A stretch of 64,000 nucleotides of DNA, taken from NCBI RefSeq assembly GCF_001742225.1, contig NZ_CP017075.1, positions 620,001 to 684,000 of the forward strand, in the 5' to 3' direction. The notes beneath the pieces were generated by a model. It saw only the letters and a list, made by a program, of their open reading frames with translations. It was not told the origin of the DNA and made no database searches. Both the position numbers and the translations under genes were made by a program. Shown piece after piece: positions 1 to 9,180 of this stretch; the stretch's first letter is position 1; the number at the start of each line of letters is the position of its first letter. The stretch is from Novosphingobium resinovorum. Its GTDB lineage: Bacteria > Pseudomonadota > Alphaproteobacteria > Sphingomonadales > Sphingomonadaceae.

Positions 1-324
1 CGGCGCCGCGAAGGATACGCGTGCCTTGCCTGAGCCGCGATGCGTGAAGACGGTCGTGAACAGGCTCTCGCCGGTGACGAGGCGCTTGCCCGCGCCCAGC
101 AGCTTGCCCATGAAGCCGCCGCCCTGATCCGCCGAGCCGTCGCCGAACACGGTGGTCATGTCGATGGAGGCGTCCTTCCAGACCATCGCCCCGGCTTCGG
201 CCACCGCGCTTTCGCCGGGATCGAGTTCGATCTCGACGAACTGGAGTTCCTGGCCCTTGATCTCGAAATCGACGTCGTCGGAAAGCGATGAACTGCGCGT
301 ATGGCTCCAGGGGCTGTTTGCCAT
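1..324 (-). CDS. AIM24 family protein (partial, C-terminus outside window)
   Basis: The first 108 codons of a minus-strand gene are visible, starting at an ATG at 324 and open to base 1. The reading contains the family's opening pattern: the protein's own segment FEIKGQELQFVEIELDPGES, then a VAEAGAMVWKD-like stretch and a glycine-rich GGGFMGKLLGAGKR segment followed by GESLFTT. These match the AIM24/TIGR00266 beta-roll family. Bacterial members are cytoplasmic or membrane-associated and have no settled function. It is divergent from the TPR gene at 522, with about 200 nt between them. The family call is fairly safe from the motifs; the function is unknown and the C-terminal half is not in the window. 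Confidence 0.8.
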   Translation of the reverse strand, partial: MANSPWSHTRSSSLSDDVDFEIKGQELQFVEIELDPGESAVAEAGAMVWKDASIDMTTVFGDGSADQGGGFMGKLLGAGKRLVTGESLFTTVFTHRGSGKARVSFAAP

Positions 325-521
325 CGAAAATCTCCGTCGTCGGCCCACCAGCGGGCCATGTGCGATGAGACGAGGGTTTGATTTCGGCAAGATGACTTGT
401 CAAACCGCGCCGGTCGGATATTCTTCGCAGTTCAACGAACACTGTCTGACGATTGGCCCACGTAGAAGGGCTCGGCACAGACCGGCGCGGTATCGGTGTT
501 TTGGGGAGAGGAAAAACACCG

Positions 522-1235
522 ATGAACGCTCGAATTGCGTCTTCCGTTCTTGTTTCGATTTTCATCGCGGGAACGGCTCATGCCGAACCCGTGCAGCAAC
601 AGCCGCATCTTGTGGCGGCCAGTTTCGCACCCGCCGCGCGGGTGACGGATACCCGCTTCGATGCGGCCGCGCATGTCCAGCAGGGCTACGATCTGATCCG
701 TCAGGGCAAGCAGGCGCAGGCGGTCAAGCTGTTCGACAAGGTCATCGCCGATGCCGACCAGCGGCTTTCCGGCGATTTGCGCCCACGCCTTTGCCGTGAT
801 GGCGGAGCGGCTTCCGGTGCCACTGTCGAAGTCGATTCCGCGCTGTGCGAGGCGCATTTCGGCAAGGGCTTCGCGCTCATCGATCTCGGTCGCGGCGATC
901 TTGCCGAGGCTGAATTGCGGCAGGCCTCGCAGATGGCGCCGGGCAATGCCCATTTCGCCAACGAATATGCCGAACTCTTCAAATCGCGCCGGGACTGGCA
1001 GGGCAGCTACGATCTGTTCGCCAAGGCGTGGGCCGTGGTCGACAAGTCCACGACCGGCAAGGACGCACGGATAGCGGCGCGCGCCCTGCGGGGGATGGGT
1101 TTCACCAAGGCGGCGATGGGGCAGTATGACGAGGCGGAGAAGTTCTACGACCAGTCGCTGCAGTATGACCCCAAGAGCGAGATCGCCAAAGTAGAGCTGA
1201 GCAATATCGCGCGCAGGAAGGTGATTGGATCGTAA
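522..1235 (+). CDS. Exported TPR-repeat protein
   Basis: A 237-residue protein with a likely Sec signal peptide (about residues 1-22, ending THA before EPVQQQ), so it is probably periplasmic. Two clusters of TPR-like helices follow: one around residues 50-75 (QQGYDLIRQGKQAQAVKLFD) and another from about 110 to 225, ending in the canonical GQYDEAEKFYDQSLQYDP. TPR proteins act as protein-binding scaffolds; the partner is not visible here. The ATG at 522 was chosen because a purine-rich ribosome site (GGGGAGAGG) lies just upstream and the signal peptide starts there. An in-frame ATG at 453 would add 23 residues that do not look exported. The gene ends just before palindromic repeat A1. Confidence 0.75.
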   Translation: MNARIASSVLVSIFIAGTAHAEPVQQQPHLVAASFAPAARVTDTRFDAAAHVQQGYDLIRQGKQAQAVKLFDKVIADADQRLSGDLRPRLCRDGGAASGATVEVDSALCEAHFGKGFALIDLGRGDLAEAELRQASQMAPGNAHFANEYAELFKSRRDWQGSYDLFAKAWAVVDKSTTGKDARIAARALRGMGFTKAAMGQYDEAEKFYDQSLQYDPKSEIAKVELSNIARRKVIGS

Positions 1236-1260
1236 GACAGCAAGGCGTTTGAAGACAAAG

Positions 1261-1384
1261 CCCGTCATCCCAGCGAAGGCTGGGACCGCTGGCAAATCTT
1301 TAGGCGCTACGTTGCGTTAGCACTTTGCAGCCGTGGGTTGGGCTTTACGCGGCCAGCGGTCCCAGCCTTCGCTGGGATGACGGG
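1261..1384. repeat. Palindromic intergenic repeat, family A, copy 1
   Basis: The two ends are inverted copies of GTCATCCCAGCGAAGGCTGG plus a short extension. The element lies between the convergent TPR and glmU genes. The same arms recur at about 37851, 40066, 44723 and 47123. It resembles REP/BIME-type elements in size and position and may fold as a long hairpin at transcript ends. Confidence 0.85.
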
Positions 1385-1404
1385 CGCTGTCCTTTGACGT
1401 CAGC

Positions 1405-2772
1405 TCAGCCTTTCAACTCGGCCTTTTTCTTCTTCATGGCATCATGGAAGCGGTCGGCCCAGCCGGGCTTGACCAGTTGTTCCCCGCGAACGAGGCGCAG
1501 TTCGCCGTCCGCCACGTCGCGGGTGACCGCGCTGCCCGCCGCCACGATCGCGTCGGCGCCGATCTTCACGGGCGCCACCAGCGCGCTGTTGGAGCCGATG
1601 AAGGCGCGTTCGCCGATCACGGTCTTGTGCTTGAAGTAGCCGTCGTAGTTGCAGGTGATCGTGCCCGCGCCGATGTTGGCGCCCGCACCGACCACCGCGT
1701 CGCCGAGGTAGGTCAGGTGGTTGGCCTTCGCGCCTTCGCCCAGCACGGCGTTCTTCATCTCGACGAAGTTGCCGATCTTGGACCCGGCCTTGAGCACCGC
1801 GCCGGGCCGTAGGCGAGCGTAAGGTCCAATGGCGACGCTGCTTTCGAGCGTCGCGCCCTCGAGGTGCGAGAAGGCGTGAATGACGACGTTATCGGCGACA
1901 CTCACACCGGGGCCGAACACCACGTTGGGCTCGACGGTAACATCGCGGCCGAGCTTCGTGTCCCAGGCGAAGAACACGGTTTCCGGCGCGATCAGCGTCA
2001 CGCCATCGGCCATGGCCTGAACCCGGCGCGCCTTCTGCCAGCGGCCCTCGGCTTCGGCGAGTTCGCCGCGGCTGTTGATGCCGCCGACTTCGTCCGGGTC
2101 GTCAGTTACGATCACCGCGCAGGCGCGTCCTTCGAGCGTGGCGATATTGACGATATCGACGAGGTAATACTCGCCCTGGGCGTTCTCGTTGCCGACTTTG
2201 GCGAGCAGGTCGAACAGATCGGCCGACTTCACCGCCATCAGGCCCGAGTTGCACAAGCGGCAGGCGCGCTGTTCCTCGGTGGCGTCCTTGTATTCGACCA
2301 TCATCGCGATGCGCCCGTCGTCATGGGCGAGCACACGGCCGTACTGCAGCGGGTCCTCGGGCTGGAAGCCGAGCACGACCACTGCCGGGGCATCCTCGGC
2401 ATGGAGGCGGGCGATCATCGCGCGCATCGTCTCTTCGCGCACGAAGGGCACGTCGCCGTAGAGGATCAGCACGTCGCCGTCGAAGCCCGCCAGCGCGCCC
2501 TCGGCCTGCTGGACGGCGTGGCCGGTGCCGAGCTGCGGTTCCTGCACCGCGATCGTCGCGCGGCTGCCCAGCGCCTTTTCCAACTGCTCGCGGCCATGCC
2601 CGGCGACCACGACCTGCCGCTCGGGAGCCAACTGCGCGGCGCTCGCCAGCAAATGTTCCAGCATCGGGCGGCCGGCTACGGGATGGAGCACCTTGTGCAG
2701 GTCGCTCTTCATGCGGGTGCCCTTGCCGGCGGCGAGGACGACGATTGCGAGGGGGTTACTGGCCAAAGTCAT
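1405..2772 (-). CDS. glmU: Bifunctional GlmU: UDP-GlcNAc pyrophosphorylase / GlcN-1-P acetyltransferase
   Basis: GlmU makes UDP-N-acetylglucosamine in the cytoplasm for peptidoglycan and lipid A. It acetylates glucosamine-1-phosphate (C-terminal domain) and then couples it to UTP (N-terminal domain). The 455 residues match the usual length. The N-terminus has the nucleotidyltransferase signature LAAGKGTRMKS (about residues 13-23) followed by KVLHPVAGRPML, and later QLGTGHAV. The C-terminal part is a left-handed beta-helix of hexapeptide repeats (about 255-430) with the family's NIGAGTITCNYDG segment. It is divergent from the phosphatase gene at 2834, with only about 60 nt between starts. Confidence 0.97.
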   Translation of the reverse strand: MTLASNPLAIVVLAAGKGTRMKSDLHKVLHPVAGRPMLEHLLASAAQLAPERQVVVAGHGREQLEKALGSRATIAVQEPQLGTGHAVQQAEGALAGFDGDVLILYGDVPFVREETMRAMIARLHAEDAPAVVVLGFQPEDPLQYGRVLAHDDGRIAMMVEYKDATEEQRACRLCNSGLMAVKSADLFDLLAKVGNENAQGEYYLVDIVNIATLEGRACAVIVTDDPDEVGGINSRGELAEAEGRWQKARRVQAMADGVTLIAPETVFFAWDTKLGRDVTVEPNVVFGPGVSVADNVVIHAFSHLEGATLESSVAIGPYARLRPGAVLKAGSKIGNFVEMKNAVLGEGAKANHLTYLGDAVVGAGANIGAGTITCNYDGYFKHKTVIGERAFIGSNSALVAPVKIGADAIVAAGSAVTRDVADGELRLVRGEQLVKPGWADRFHDAMKKKKAELKG

Positions 2773-2833
2773 GGGTGCTCTCCTGCCAGCAAATTGTTGC
2801 GGTTTCCATCCCGAGCCTGCACTGCTTGGTGCA

Positions 2834-3532
2834 ATGACCAGCTTTCCTTTTCAGATCGTCGGTTTCGACCTCGACGGAACTCTTCTCGACAGCCTCGGTG
2901 ACCTTGGCCACGCGGTCAATCACGCTCTTTCTCTGGAAGGCCGCCGGGCCGTCCCGCGCGAGGAAGTGCGCGGGTTCGTGGGCGGCGGCGCGCGCAAGAT
3001 GCTCGCCAATGCGCTCGTCGCGACGGGCGGCGCGGTGGACGATGTGCGCTTCGAGGAACTGCACGATGCGCTGCTCGCCTTCTATGAGGCGAACATCGCG
3101 GTCGAGACCTGCCTGTTCCCCGGCGGCGCGGCGATGCTGGACGAACTGGCGGCGCGCGGCGTGAAGATCGCCGTCGTCACCAACAAGCTGGAGCGGTTCG
3201 CCACGAAGATCTTCGGCGAACTCGGCCTGTCGGAGCGGTTCTACACGGTGATCGGCGGCGACACCCTCGGCCCCGGCCGGGCCAAGCCGCGTCCCGACCT
3301 GCTGCAGCTCATGCTGGAACGCGGCGGGGAAGGGCGTGCGGCTTATGTCGGCGATACCACGTACGACACCCGCGCGGCGGCGGCGGCGGGGCTGCCGTGC
3401 ATCGCGGTCAGCTTCGGTTTCAACGACCTGCCGCCGGGCGAACTGGGCGCAGCGGCGGTGATCGATCATTTCGACCAACTCGTCCCCGCGCTCGAGCGGA
3501 TCGGCAACAACGCGGGGCCGATACCCGCCTGA
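2834..3532 (+). CDS. gph: Phosphoglycolate phosphatase-like HAD hydrolase
   Basis: A 232-residue HAD-superfamily phosphatase. Motif I is FDLDGTLLDS (residues 11-20, Asp12 nucleophile and Asp14), motif II is VVTNK, the motif III lysine lies in RAKPRPD, and motif IV is YVGDTTYD. The overall pattern and the alpha-helical cap fit Gph, which dephosphorylates 2-phosphoglycolate formed during DNA repair. HAD specificity cannot be proved from sequence alone, so other small phosphate esters are possible. The start at 2834 gives the family's usual N-terminus; no strong ribosome site is seen before it. Confidence 0.85.
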   Translation: MTSFPFQIVGFDLDGTLLDSLGDLGHAVNHALSLEGRRAVPREEVRGFVGGGARKMLANALVATGGAVDDVRFEELHDALLAFYEANIAVETCLFPGGAAMLDELAARGVKIAVVTNKLERFATKIFGELGLSERFYTVIGGDTLGPGRAKPRPDLLQLMLERGGEGRAAYVGDTTYDTRAAAAAGLPCIAVSFGFNDLPPGELGAAAVIDHFDQLVPALERIGNNAGPIPA

Positions 3533-3592
3533 CCCGCTTGCCCGCCCGGCGGCTTCGTGCGAGCCCTCCGTTCGAAAGAGGGAGAGCCGACG

Positions 3593-4471
3593 ATGCCGAC
3601 ACCGGGTGAGAAGCTGCGCGCGCTGATCGAGAACGGCGAGCATTTTGTCGCCGCCGAGGCCTACAGCGCGCTCACCGGGCGAATCGTCCAGCAGGTCGGG
3701 TTCAAGGCGGCGTATCTGGGCGGCCATGCCTGCTCGGCATTTCACTATGCGGTGCCCGACAACGGCATCTTCAGCCAGATCGAGCAGATCGATCAGGCGG
3801 GCCGCATCGCGCAGGCCATGGATATTCCGCTGATCGCCGACGCCGATACGCTGGGCGAGACGGTGGCCGATGCATACCGCTTCACGAAGATGTACGTTGC
3901 GGCGGGGATCGCCGGGTATCACGTCGAGGACGAGGTGAACCCCAAGCATTCCAAGCACGTCAACGGCTTGTGCTCGATCGAGGAAATGCAGTGCCGGATC
4001 GAGGCCGGGGTGAAGGCGCGGGGCGATTCGGGCCTGGTGATCATCGCGCGCTGCGATGAACTCTACACCAGCGCCAATGGCGGCGGCGGTTCGGGCTCGG
4101 TGGAAGAAGCGATCCGGCGGGGGCACGCTTATGCCGAGGCGGGCGCTGATGCGGTGGTCTTCGCTAGCGCGCCGCCGGAACAGCAGGCCGAAGTCATCCC
4201 GCATATGCCGATCCCGGTCTGCACGCTCGGGTTCAATTTGCCGGACACGCGCTTCACGCTTTCGACCGGGTGGGGCTGGGTCTCGGCGGCGGTGAACCAC
4301 CTCAAGATGGCGCGCGAGCTGATGGAGACCGGCTCGGTCGCCAGCGCGATGGATGCTTTCCGTAACTTCCCGGAGAAGTACGACCTGATCGATCAGAAGC
4401 TGTATGATGATCTGATCGTCGATTGGGCGGAGCGGACTGGGCAACCCACGCGAACCAACCATGCGCGGTAG
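3593..4471 (+). CDS. Isocitrate lyase / PEP mutase superfamily enzyme
   Basis: A 292-residue TIM-barrel enzyme of the PEP mutase/isocitrate lyase superfamily, which forms or breaks C-C or P-C bonds next to a carboxylate. Seen are the Mg-binding IADADT segment (residues 81-86) and GYHVEDEV (109-116). The isocitrate lyase signature KKCGH is replaced here by KHSKH, so the catalytic cysteine is absent and isocitrate lyase activity is unlikely. Oxaloacetate decarboxylase or 2-methylisocitrate lyase-like chemistry is possible. The ATG at 3593 has a GAGGGAGAG ribosome site; an upstream in-frame ATG at 3557 lies in the leader and is less likely. Confidence 0.8.
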   Translation: MPTPGEKLRALIENGEHFVAAEAYSALTGRIVQQVGFKAAYLGGHACSAFHYAVPDNGIFSQIEQIDQAGRIAQAMDIPLIADADTLGETVADAYRFTKMYVAAGIAGYHVEDEVNPKHSKHVNGLCSIEEMQCRIEAGVKARGDSGLVIIARCDELYTSANGGGGSGSVEEAIRRGHAYAEAGADAVVFASAPPEQQAEVIPHMPIPVCTLGFNLPDTRFTLSTGWGWVSAAVNHLKMARELMETGSVASAMDAFRNFPEKYDLIDQKLYDDLIVDWAERTGQPTRTNHAR

Positions 4472-4481
4472 CCCCTCCGTC

Positions 4482-4558
4482 CGTCATTGCGAGCGTAGCG
4501 AAGCAATCCAGGGCGGCTCAAGACAGCCCTGGATTGCTTCGCTACGCTCGCAATGACG
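4482..4558. repeat. Palindromic intergenic repeat, family B
   Basis: A near-perfect inverted repeat of 77 nt. The arm CGTCATTGCGAGCGTAGCGA plus AGCAATCCAGGGC is followed by a short loop and the complementary arm. It separates the convergent PEP-mutase-like and M16 peptidase genes. Only one copy is present in the window. It may act as a bidirectional terminator or be a REP-type element. Confidence 0.85.
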
Positions 4559-4572
4559 AGGTGTGTGGGGGC

Positions 4573-7404
4573 TTACTTCGGCTCCGTCACATCCTTCGGC
4601 AGCGCCAGCACCTCCAGCCCGGCCTCTGGCGCAAGGTAGCGCTGCGCCATCGCCTGCACGTCCGCCGGGGTAAGCGCCAGCAGCCGTTCGCGCGCATTTT
4701 GGAAACGCTCGATCCGATCGGGCTCGGACTGAGCGTGGTCCACCAGCGCCATCCACCCGGCATTGCTCTTGAGCGCGTTGGCGAGGCCCTCGATCATAGG
4801 CTGCCGCGCGCGCAGCAGGATGTCGGTGCTGACCGGGGCCTTGCGCAGATCGTCCAGCACCTGCCGGATCGCCGCGCGTGTCGCGGGCACTTCGGCGACG
4901 TCCACCGAGGCGTTGACCGAGAAGGTGCCATAGCCTTTCCACTCATGCGAAAGCTGGCTCGATGCCGAGGGCGAGTAGGCCTTCCCCAGCGCCTCGCGCA
5001 GCTGGTCGGTCAGCTCGACGCGCATGACGCGCTCCAGCAGTTCGAGTTCCAGCGCCTCGACCGGATCGGCATCGTCGCGCGTGGGCCAGGTGATGCGCAG
5101 CAGCGCCTGATCGGCCGGGCCGGTATGCCGCACGATCCGCGCCGAGCGATCCTTCGCGAAGAGGCGCGGGGGCTGGCCGGTCTCGCCGTGGAAGACCGTC
5201 TCGCGCGCGGGTAGGGCGCCGAACGTGCGGGCGACCAGCGCGATCGCGGCGTCTTCGTCGATATCGCCGACAAGGCCGATCTCGATCGCGCCCCGGGCCA
5301 GCCGATCGCTCACGTCGGTCTTCAGCTTGGCATAGGACAAGTGGCGATAATCCTCGACGTTGCCGAGGCTGAAACGCGGGTCGTCGTCGCTGAGGATGCC
5401 GCCGATGCGGGCCGCGAGCGCGGAGGCCGGGGTCGCATCGAGCTGCGCGAAGTAGTTGTTGATCGCCTGCCGATAGCGCACTTCGCCTTCGGGCCGGTAA
5501 CCGGGGTCGGTGACCAGCGCGGCTAGCAGCTGCAGCTGGATTTCGAGGTCGCGCGGGGTCGTCGTCACCCGCGAATCGAAGCTCGCCGCCGCGCTCGACA
5601 ACCCGAGCCCGACGCTGCGCCCGGCGAGAATCGTGTCGAGCGAATCGCGGCTGTGCTTGCCGAGGCCGCCATCGTCGAGATTGGGCACCAACTGCGTCGC
5701 ATGCGGGTTCTCGCGCGTGTTCAGCCGGTCGCCGCCGTCTATGGCGAGGCTCACGCGCACGCGGTCCTTCTCCAGATCGGTCTTGCGCAAGTTCAGCATG
5801 ACCCCGTTGGCGAACCGCACCTCGCGGATGCCGAGGTCTTCGCGCCGGGTGTCCGACACGACCTGCCCTGCCGGGCCGAAATCGGTGTACGCGAACTGCG
5901 CGGTGTCGGCGCCGGTTTCCTTGTCGATTTTCGCGCGCATGACCTCGCGCCAGGCATCGCGCAGCGCGGTTTCGCCGCCTTCGGGCGCCTTGCGGCCCTG
6001 GAAGCGGATCAGCGGCGCGTTGAGCGTCAACGCCTCGCGCTTGAGTGCGGCGAGCACGGCGTCGGGGGTGATCTGCGGGGCGAAGCGCTCGAAGCGTTCC
6101 AGCCCCGACTGCGGGGTGGAAGGCACCATCTCGTCATCGACCAGCGAGAGCGCCAGCGCCGTCAGCATCGCATTGCTGCGCGTCGAGGCCGAGGCTGCGG
6201 CATTGACGATGCCGGTGCGCACTTGCGCCACCTGTTCGGCGACTTCGGCCGCCGAGAAGCCGTAGGCGAGGGCGCGGCGGTATTCGATTCCGGCTGCCTC
6301 CAGCCCGGCGCGCCACTTGCCGTCCACGGTGTCGATGATGATGCGGGTCGAGCGCGCCGCCTTGAACACGTCGCCGGTGCCGAAGCCCGCGCCCCGAAAC
6401 GGCGGCTCGGCGCTGCGGGCGAGGCGCTGGAGGCGGCGGTTGACGATGTCGTAGCCGATCGAGCGCAGCAGTGTCTCGCGGCGCTCGGCGATCGAGTCGG
6501 GTTCGTCCTGATAAGTCCCGTTGCGCTGGACGGTGACGCGCTCGGACAAGGCCGGGTCGAGATAGACGCCGGTGCGCGCCTTGTCCTTCGCCTTGACCGG
6601 GCCGGGGAAGGGCTGGGGCTCGGCGGGCCTTGCGGTCCAGTCGTTGAAATGGCGCACGATGCCGGCCTCCACCGTAGCGACGTCGAAATCGCCGACCACG
6701 ACGAGGGTGACGTGGGCGGGGACATATTCGCGCTCGTAGAAGGCGCGCAGGGATGCGGCGTCGGCGGCGTTCAGGGTTTCGACGGTGCCGATGGGGAAGC
6801 GCTGGGCGTAGAGCGACTTGGGGTAGAAGAACCGCGTCGTGTCGATGGCGTTGCGCAAGGCCCAGGAATTGCGGTCGCGCATTTCCGCCAGCACGACGCC
6901 GCGCTCGCGGTTCACCGCCTCCTGCGAGATGGTGAGGTTGCTGGCGGTCTCGCGCATCAGCATCAGCGCGGTGTCGATCAGCGCCGGGTCATTGCGCGGC
7001 AGGTCCAGCTTGTAGAGCGTGCGGTCGAAGCTGGTCGAGGCATTGGTGTCGGCGCCGAAGGCCAGCCCCTCGCGCTCCAGCAGCGGCACCATCTGGCCCT
7101 CGGGCACGCGCTGCGAGCCGTTGAAGGCCATGTGTTCGAGGAAATGCGCGAAGCCCTGTTCGGCAGGGGATTCGTCGAGCGATCCCGCCTCGACGTCCAT
7201 GCGCACGATCGCGGTTCCGGCGGGCGTCGCGTTGTGGCGGACGATGTAGCGCATGCCGTTGGCGAGGCGGCCGAAGCGGAAATCGGGATCGACCGGGATG
7301 TCGCTGCGGTCGAAGGCCCAGACAGCCTCTTGGGCGGGTTTGTCCTTTGCAGCCAGTGGCATGGGAGCCAGTGCGACAAGGAGCGCGATCAGGGAAACTC
7401 TCAT
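4573..7404 (-). CDS. Periplasmic M16 (pitrilysin/insulinase-type) zinc peptidase, 943 aa
   Basis: A long M16-family metallopeptidase with a signal peptide (about residues 1-19, MRVSLIALLV... to LAAK). The inverted zinc motif HxxEH is read at residues 87-91 (HFLEH), followed by AFNGS as in active members; a downstream glutamate around 167-174 (RERGVVLAE) would complete zinc binding. The roughly 940 residues fit two tandem M16 halves, the second being inactive, as in pitrilysin. The protein probably degrades peptides in the periplasm. ATG 7404 was chosen over an upstream TTG at 7422 because AAGG lies just before it and the signal peptide begins there. It is transcribed away from the purC region. 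Confidence 0.9.
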   Translation of the reverse strand: MRVSLIALLVALAPMPLAAKDKPAQEAVWAFDRSDIPVDPDFRFGRLANGMRYIVRHNATPAGTAIVRMDVEAGSLDESPAEQGFAHFLEHMAFNGSQRVPEGQMVPLLEREGLAFGADTNASTSFDRTLYKLDLPRNDPALIDTALMLMRETASNLTISQEAVNRERGVVLAEMRDRNSWALRNAIDTTRFFYPKSLYAQRFPIGTVETLNAADAASLRAFYEREYVPAHVTLVVVGDFDVATVEAGIVRHFNDWTARPAEPQPFPGPVKAKDKARTGVYLDPALSERVTVQRNGTYQDEPDSIAERRETLLRSIGYDIVNRRLQRLARSAEPPFRGAGFGTGDVFKAARSTRIIIDTVDGKWRAGLEAAGIEYRRALAYGFSAAEVAEQVAQVRTGIVNAAASASTRSNAMLTALALSLVDDEMVPSTPQSGLERFERFAPQITPDAVLAALKREALTLNAPLIRFQGRKAPEGGETALRDAWREVMRAKIDKETGADTAQFAYTDFGPAGQVVSDTRREDLGIREVRFANGVMLNLRKTDLEKDRVRVSLAIDGGDRLNTRENPHATQLVPNLDDGGLGKHSRDSLDTILAGRSVGLGLSSAAASFDSRVTTTPRDLEIQLQLLAALVTDPGYRPEGEVRYRQAINNYFAQLDATPASALAARIGGILSDDDPRFSLGNVEDYRHLSYAKLKTDVSDRLARGAIEIGLVGDIDEDAAIALVARTFGALPARETVFHGETGQPPRLFAKDRSARIVRHTGPADQALLRITWPTRDDADPVEALELELLERVMRVELTDQLREALGKAYSPSASSQLSHEWKGYGTFSVNASVDVAEVPATRAAIRQVLDDLRKAPVSTDILLRARQPMIEGLANALKSNAGWMALVDHAQSEPDRIERFQNARERLLALTPADVQAMAQRYLAPEAGLEVLALPKDVTEPK

Positions 7405-7448
7405 CGCCTTGAGGAGTGCCAAGGCCGGAAGGCGAAGGCAAGTACGTT

Positions 7449-7573
7449 CCTCCCTGTCGCGCAGCGATGGGGAGGGGGACCGCCGCCGCAGGCGGTGGTG
7501 GAGGGGTTTGGAAGGCCCCCTCCGTCAGTCGCTGACGCGACTGCCACCTCCCCATCGCTGCGCGACAGGGAGG
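7449..7573. repeat. Palindromic intergenic repeat, family F
   Basis: An inverted repeat with arms CCTCCCTGTCGCGCAGCGAT plus GGGGAGG at both ends and an inner smaller palindrome. It lies between the M16 peptidase start and the purC terminator. It is a single copy in this window. It has the size and layout of a REP-type double hairpin. Confidence 0.75.
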
Positions 7574-7581
7574 ATTGCAGA

Positions 7582-7619
7582 ATAAAAAAGGCGGCGCTCC
7601 CACCGGAACACCGCCCTTT
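7582..7619 (-). terminator. Intrinsic terminator after purC
   Basis: On the minus strand, starting about 20 nt past the purC stop codon, GGCGGTGTTCC pairs with GGAGCGCCGCC (one mid-stem G-U wobble pair and one near the loop), and a run of six T residues follows. This is a classic rho-independent terminator. Confidence 0.85.
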
Positions 7620-7640
7620 CAATTCAACGCCTTGCGAGGC

Positions 7641-8423
7641 TTACTTGCCGCGCAGCTTGCGGTGCTTGGTGAGGTCCAGCACTTCGCTCGGGCCGTTGTC
7701 GTCCTGCAGCAGGCCGAGGCGGCGGGCGACTTCCTGGTAGGCCTCTTCCTCGCCGCCGAGGTCGCGGCGGAAGCGGTCCTTGTCGAGCTTCTCGCCGGTG
7801 GTCATGTCCCACAGGCGGCAGCCGTCGGGGCTGATCTCGTCGGCGAGGATCACGCGGCTGAAGTCGCCGTCCCAGATGCGCCCGAATTCGAGCTTGAAGT
7901 CGACGAGGCGGATGTTGATCGCCGCGAACATGCCCGCCATGAAGTCGTTCACGCGGATCGCCATGGCGGCGATGTCCTGCATCTCGTCATGGTTGGCCCA
8001 GCCGAAGCAGGCGATATGTTCCTCGGCGATCAGCGGGTCGCCCAGCGCGTCGTCCTTGTAGTAGTACTCGATCAGCGTGTGCGGCAGCATCTCGCCCTCG
8101 GGGATGCCGAGGCGCTTGGAGATGGAACCGGCGGCCACGTTGCGCACCACGACCTCGATCGGGATGATCTCGACCTGGCGGACCAGCTGCTCGCGCATGT
8201 TGAGGCGGCGGATGAAGTGGTTGGGCACGCCGATGTGGTTCAGGCGCGTGAACACATACTCGCTGATGCGATTGTTGATGACGCCCTTGCCCTGGATAGT
8301 GCCCTTCTTCTGGGCATTGAACGCGGTCGCATCGTCCTTGAAGTACTGGATCAGCGTGCCGGGCTCGGGGCCTTCGTAAAGGATCTTGGCCTTGCCTTCG
8401 TAGATCTGGCGGCGACGGGACAT
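7641..8423 (-). CDS. purC: SAICAR synthetase PurC
   Basis: Catalyses the ATP-dependent joining of aspartate to CAIR in de novo purine synthesis (cytoplasm). The 260 residues match the bacterial length. Diagnostic stretches are [11 protein letters not shown] near the N-terminus, [11 protein letters not shown], the [15 protein letters not shown] segment, and [10 protein letters not shown] and [15 protein letters not shown] further on. ATG 8423 gives the normal N-terminus [13 protein letters not shown]; a TTG six codons upstream is ignored. It is followed by a strong intrinsic terminator and is divergent from the GNAT gene at 8578, so the 150-nt gap should carry both promoters. Confidence 0.97.
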   Translation of the reverse strand: MSRRRQIYEGKAKILYEGPEPGTLIQYFKDDATAFNAQKKGTIQGKGVINNRISEYVFTRLNHIGVPNHFIRRLNMREQLVRQVEIIPIEVVVRNVAAGSISKRLGIPEGEMLPHTLIEYYYKDDALGDPLIAEEHIACFGWANHDEMQDIAAMAIRVNDFMAGMFAAINIRLVDFKLEFGRIWDGDFSRVILADEISPDGCRLWDMTTGEKLDKDRFRRDLGGEEEAYQEVARRLGLLQDDNGPSEVLDLTKHRKLRGK

Positions 8424-8577
8424 GCGCTTGGGTCCTTGCAAAACGTGCGAAAGAGCAAGCCCCGGCGCTTCGGGAAGGCCGGGGCATTCGAGCGGGCATA
8501 TAATGGAAGCCGGTGTAAAAGCAAACTGCCCGCGCGGCAGGGGCCTCCGGGGCGAAGATGAGCGAGGAATTGTGCGG

Positions 8578-9168
8578 ATGAGCGTGACTATCCAGGTGCT
8601 GACGGGGGCGCAGATGCTGGCGGCCGTCGGCGATCTTGCGCGGCTGCGGATCGCGGTCTTCGCCGAATGGCCCTACCTCTACGACGGCGCGGAGGCTTAC
8701 GAGGAAAGCTACCTGCGCGAATTTGCCGAGGCGACCGATGCCGTGCTGGTGGCGGCGCGCGATGGAGCCCGGGTCGTGGGTATGGCGACGGCCTCTCCCA
8801 TGGCGGTGCAGAAGGCGGAGTTTCGCGGGCCTTTCGAGTCGCGCGGGCTGGACGTGGCGGGGCTGTTCTACTTCGGCGAATCCGTGCTGCTGCCGGAATA
8901 TCGCGGGCAGGGGATCGGCCATGCCTTCTTCGACCATCGCGAGGCGCAGGCGCGGCGGTGCGGTGCGAAGGCGACGACGTTCGCGGCGGTTGTGCGGCCT
9001 CTCGATCATCCGGACCTTCCGGAGGGATACGTGCCGCTCGACGGGTTCTGGCGCAGGCGCGGGTATGTGCCGGTCGAGGGACTGGTCACCGAACTGGCGT
9101 GGAAGGACCACCGGGATGAGGGCGATCGTCCGAAGCCGATGCAGTACTGGATGCGGGAGCAGGGGTAG
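8578..9168 (+). CDS. GNAT-family N-acetyltransferase
   Basis: A 196-residue acetyl-CoA-dependent acetyltransferase fold. The acetyl-CoA binding loop reads [10 protein letters not shown] (residues 108-117), i.e. the R/Q-x-x-G-x-G/A pattern. The substrate is not predictable. The ATG at 8578 was chosen because GAGGAAT lies about 9 nt upstream; the frame is open further upstream but that stretch is proline/arginine-rich non-coding sequence. It stands alone between purC and repeat G. Confidence 0.8.
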   Translation: MSVTIQVLTGAQMLAAVGDLARLRIAVFAEWPYLYDGAEAYEESYLREFAEATDAVLVAARDGARVVGMATASPMAVQKAEFRGPFESRGLDVAGLFYFGESVLLPEYRGQGIGHAFFDHREAQARRCGAKATTFAAVVRPLDHPDLPEGYVPLDGFWRRRGYVPVEGLVTELAWKDHRDEGDRPKPMQYWMREQG

Positions 9169-9180
9169 TGGCTTGCCGTC

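Noticed and set aside
3593..4471. Isocitrate lyase (glyoxylate shunt)
   Set aside because: The protein is only 292 residues and lacks the KKCGH catalytic cysteine.
5653..7740. A long open frame on the plus strand (695 codons) opposite the M16 peptidase
   Set aside because: It mirrors the peptidase codons in a high-GC genome, has no recognisable domain, and the opposite strand carries HxxEH and a signal peptide.
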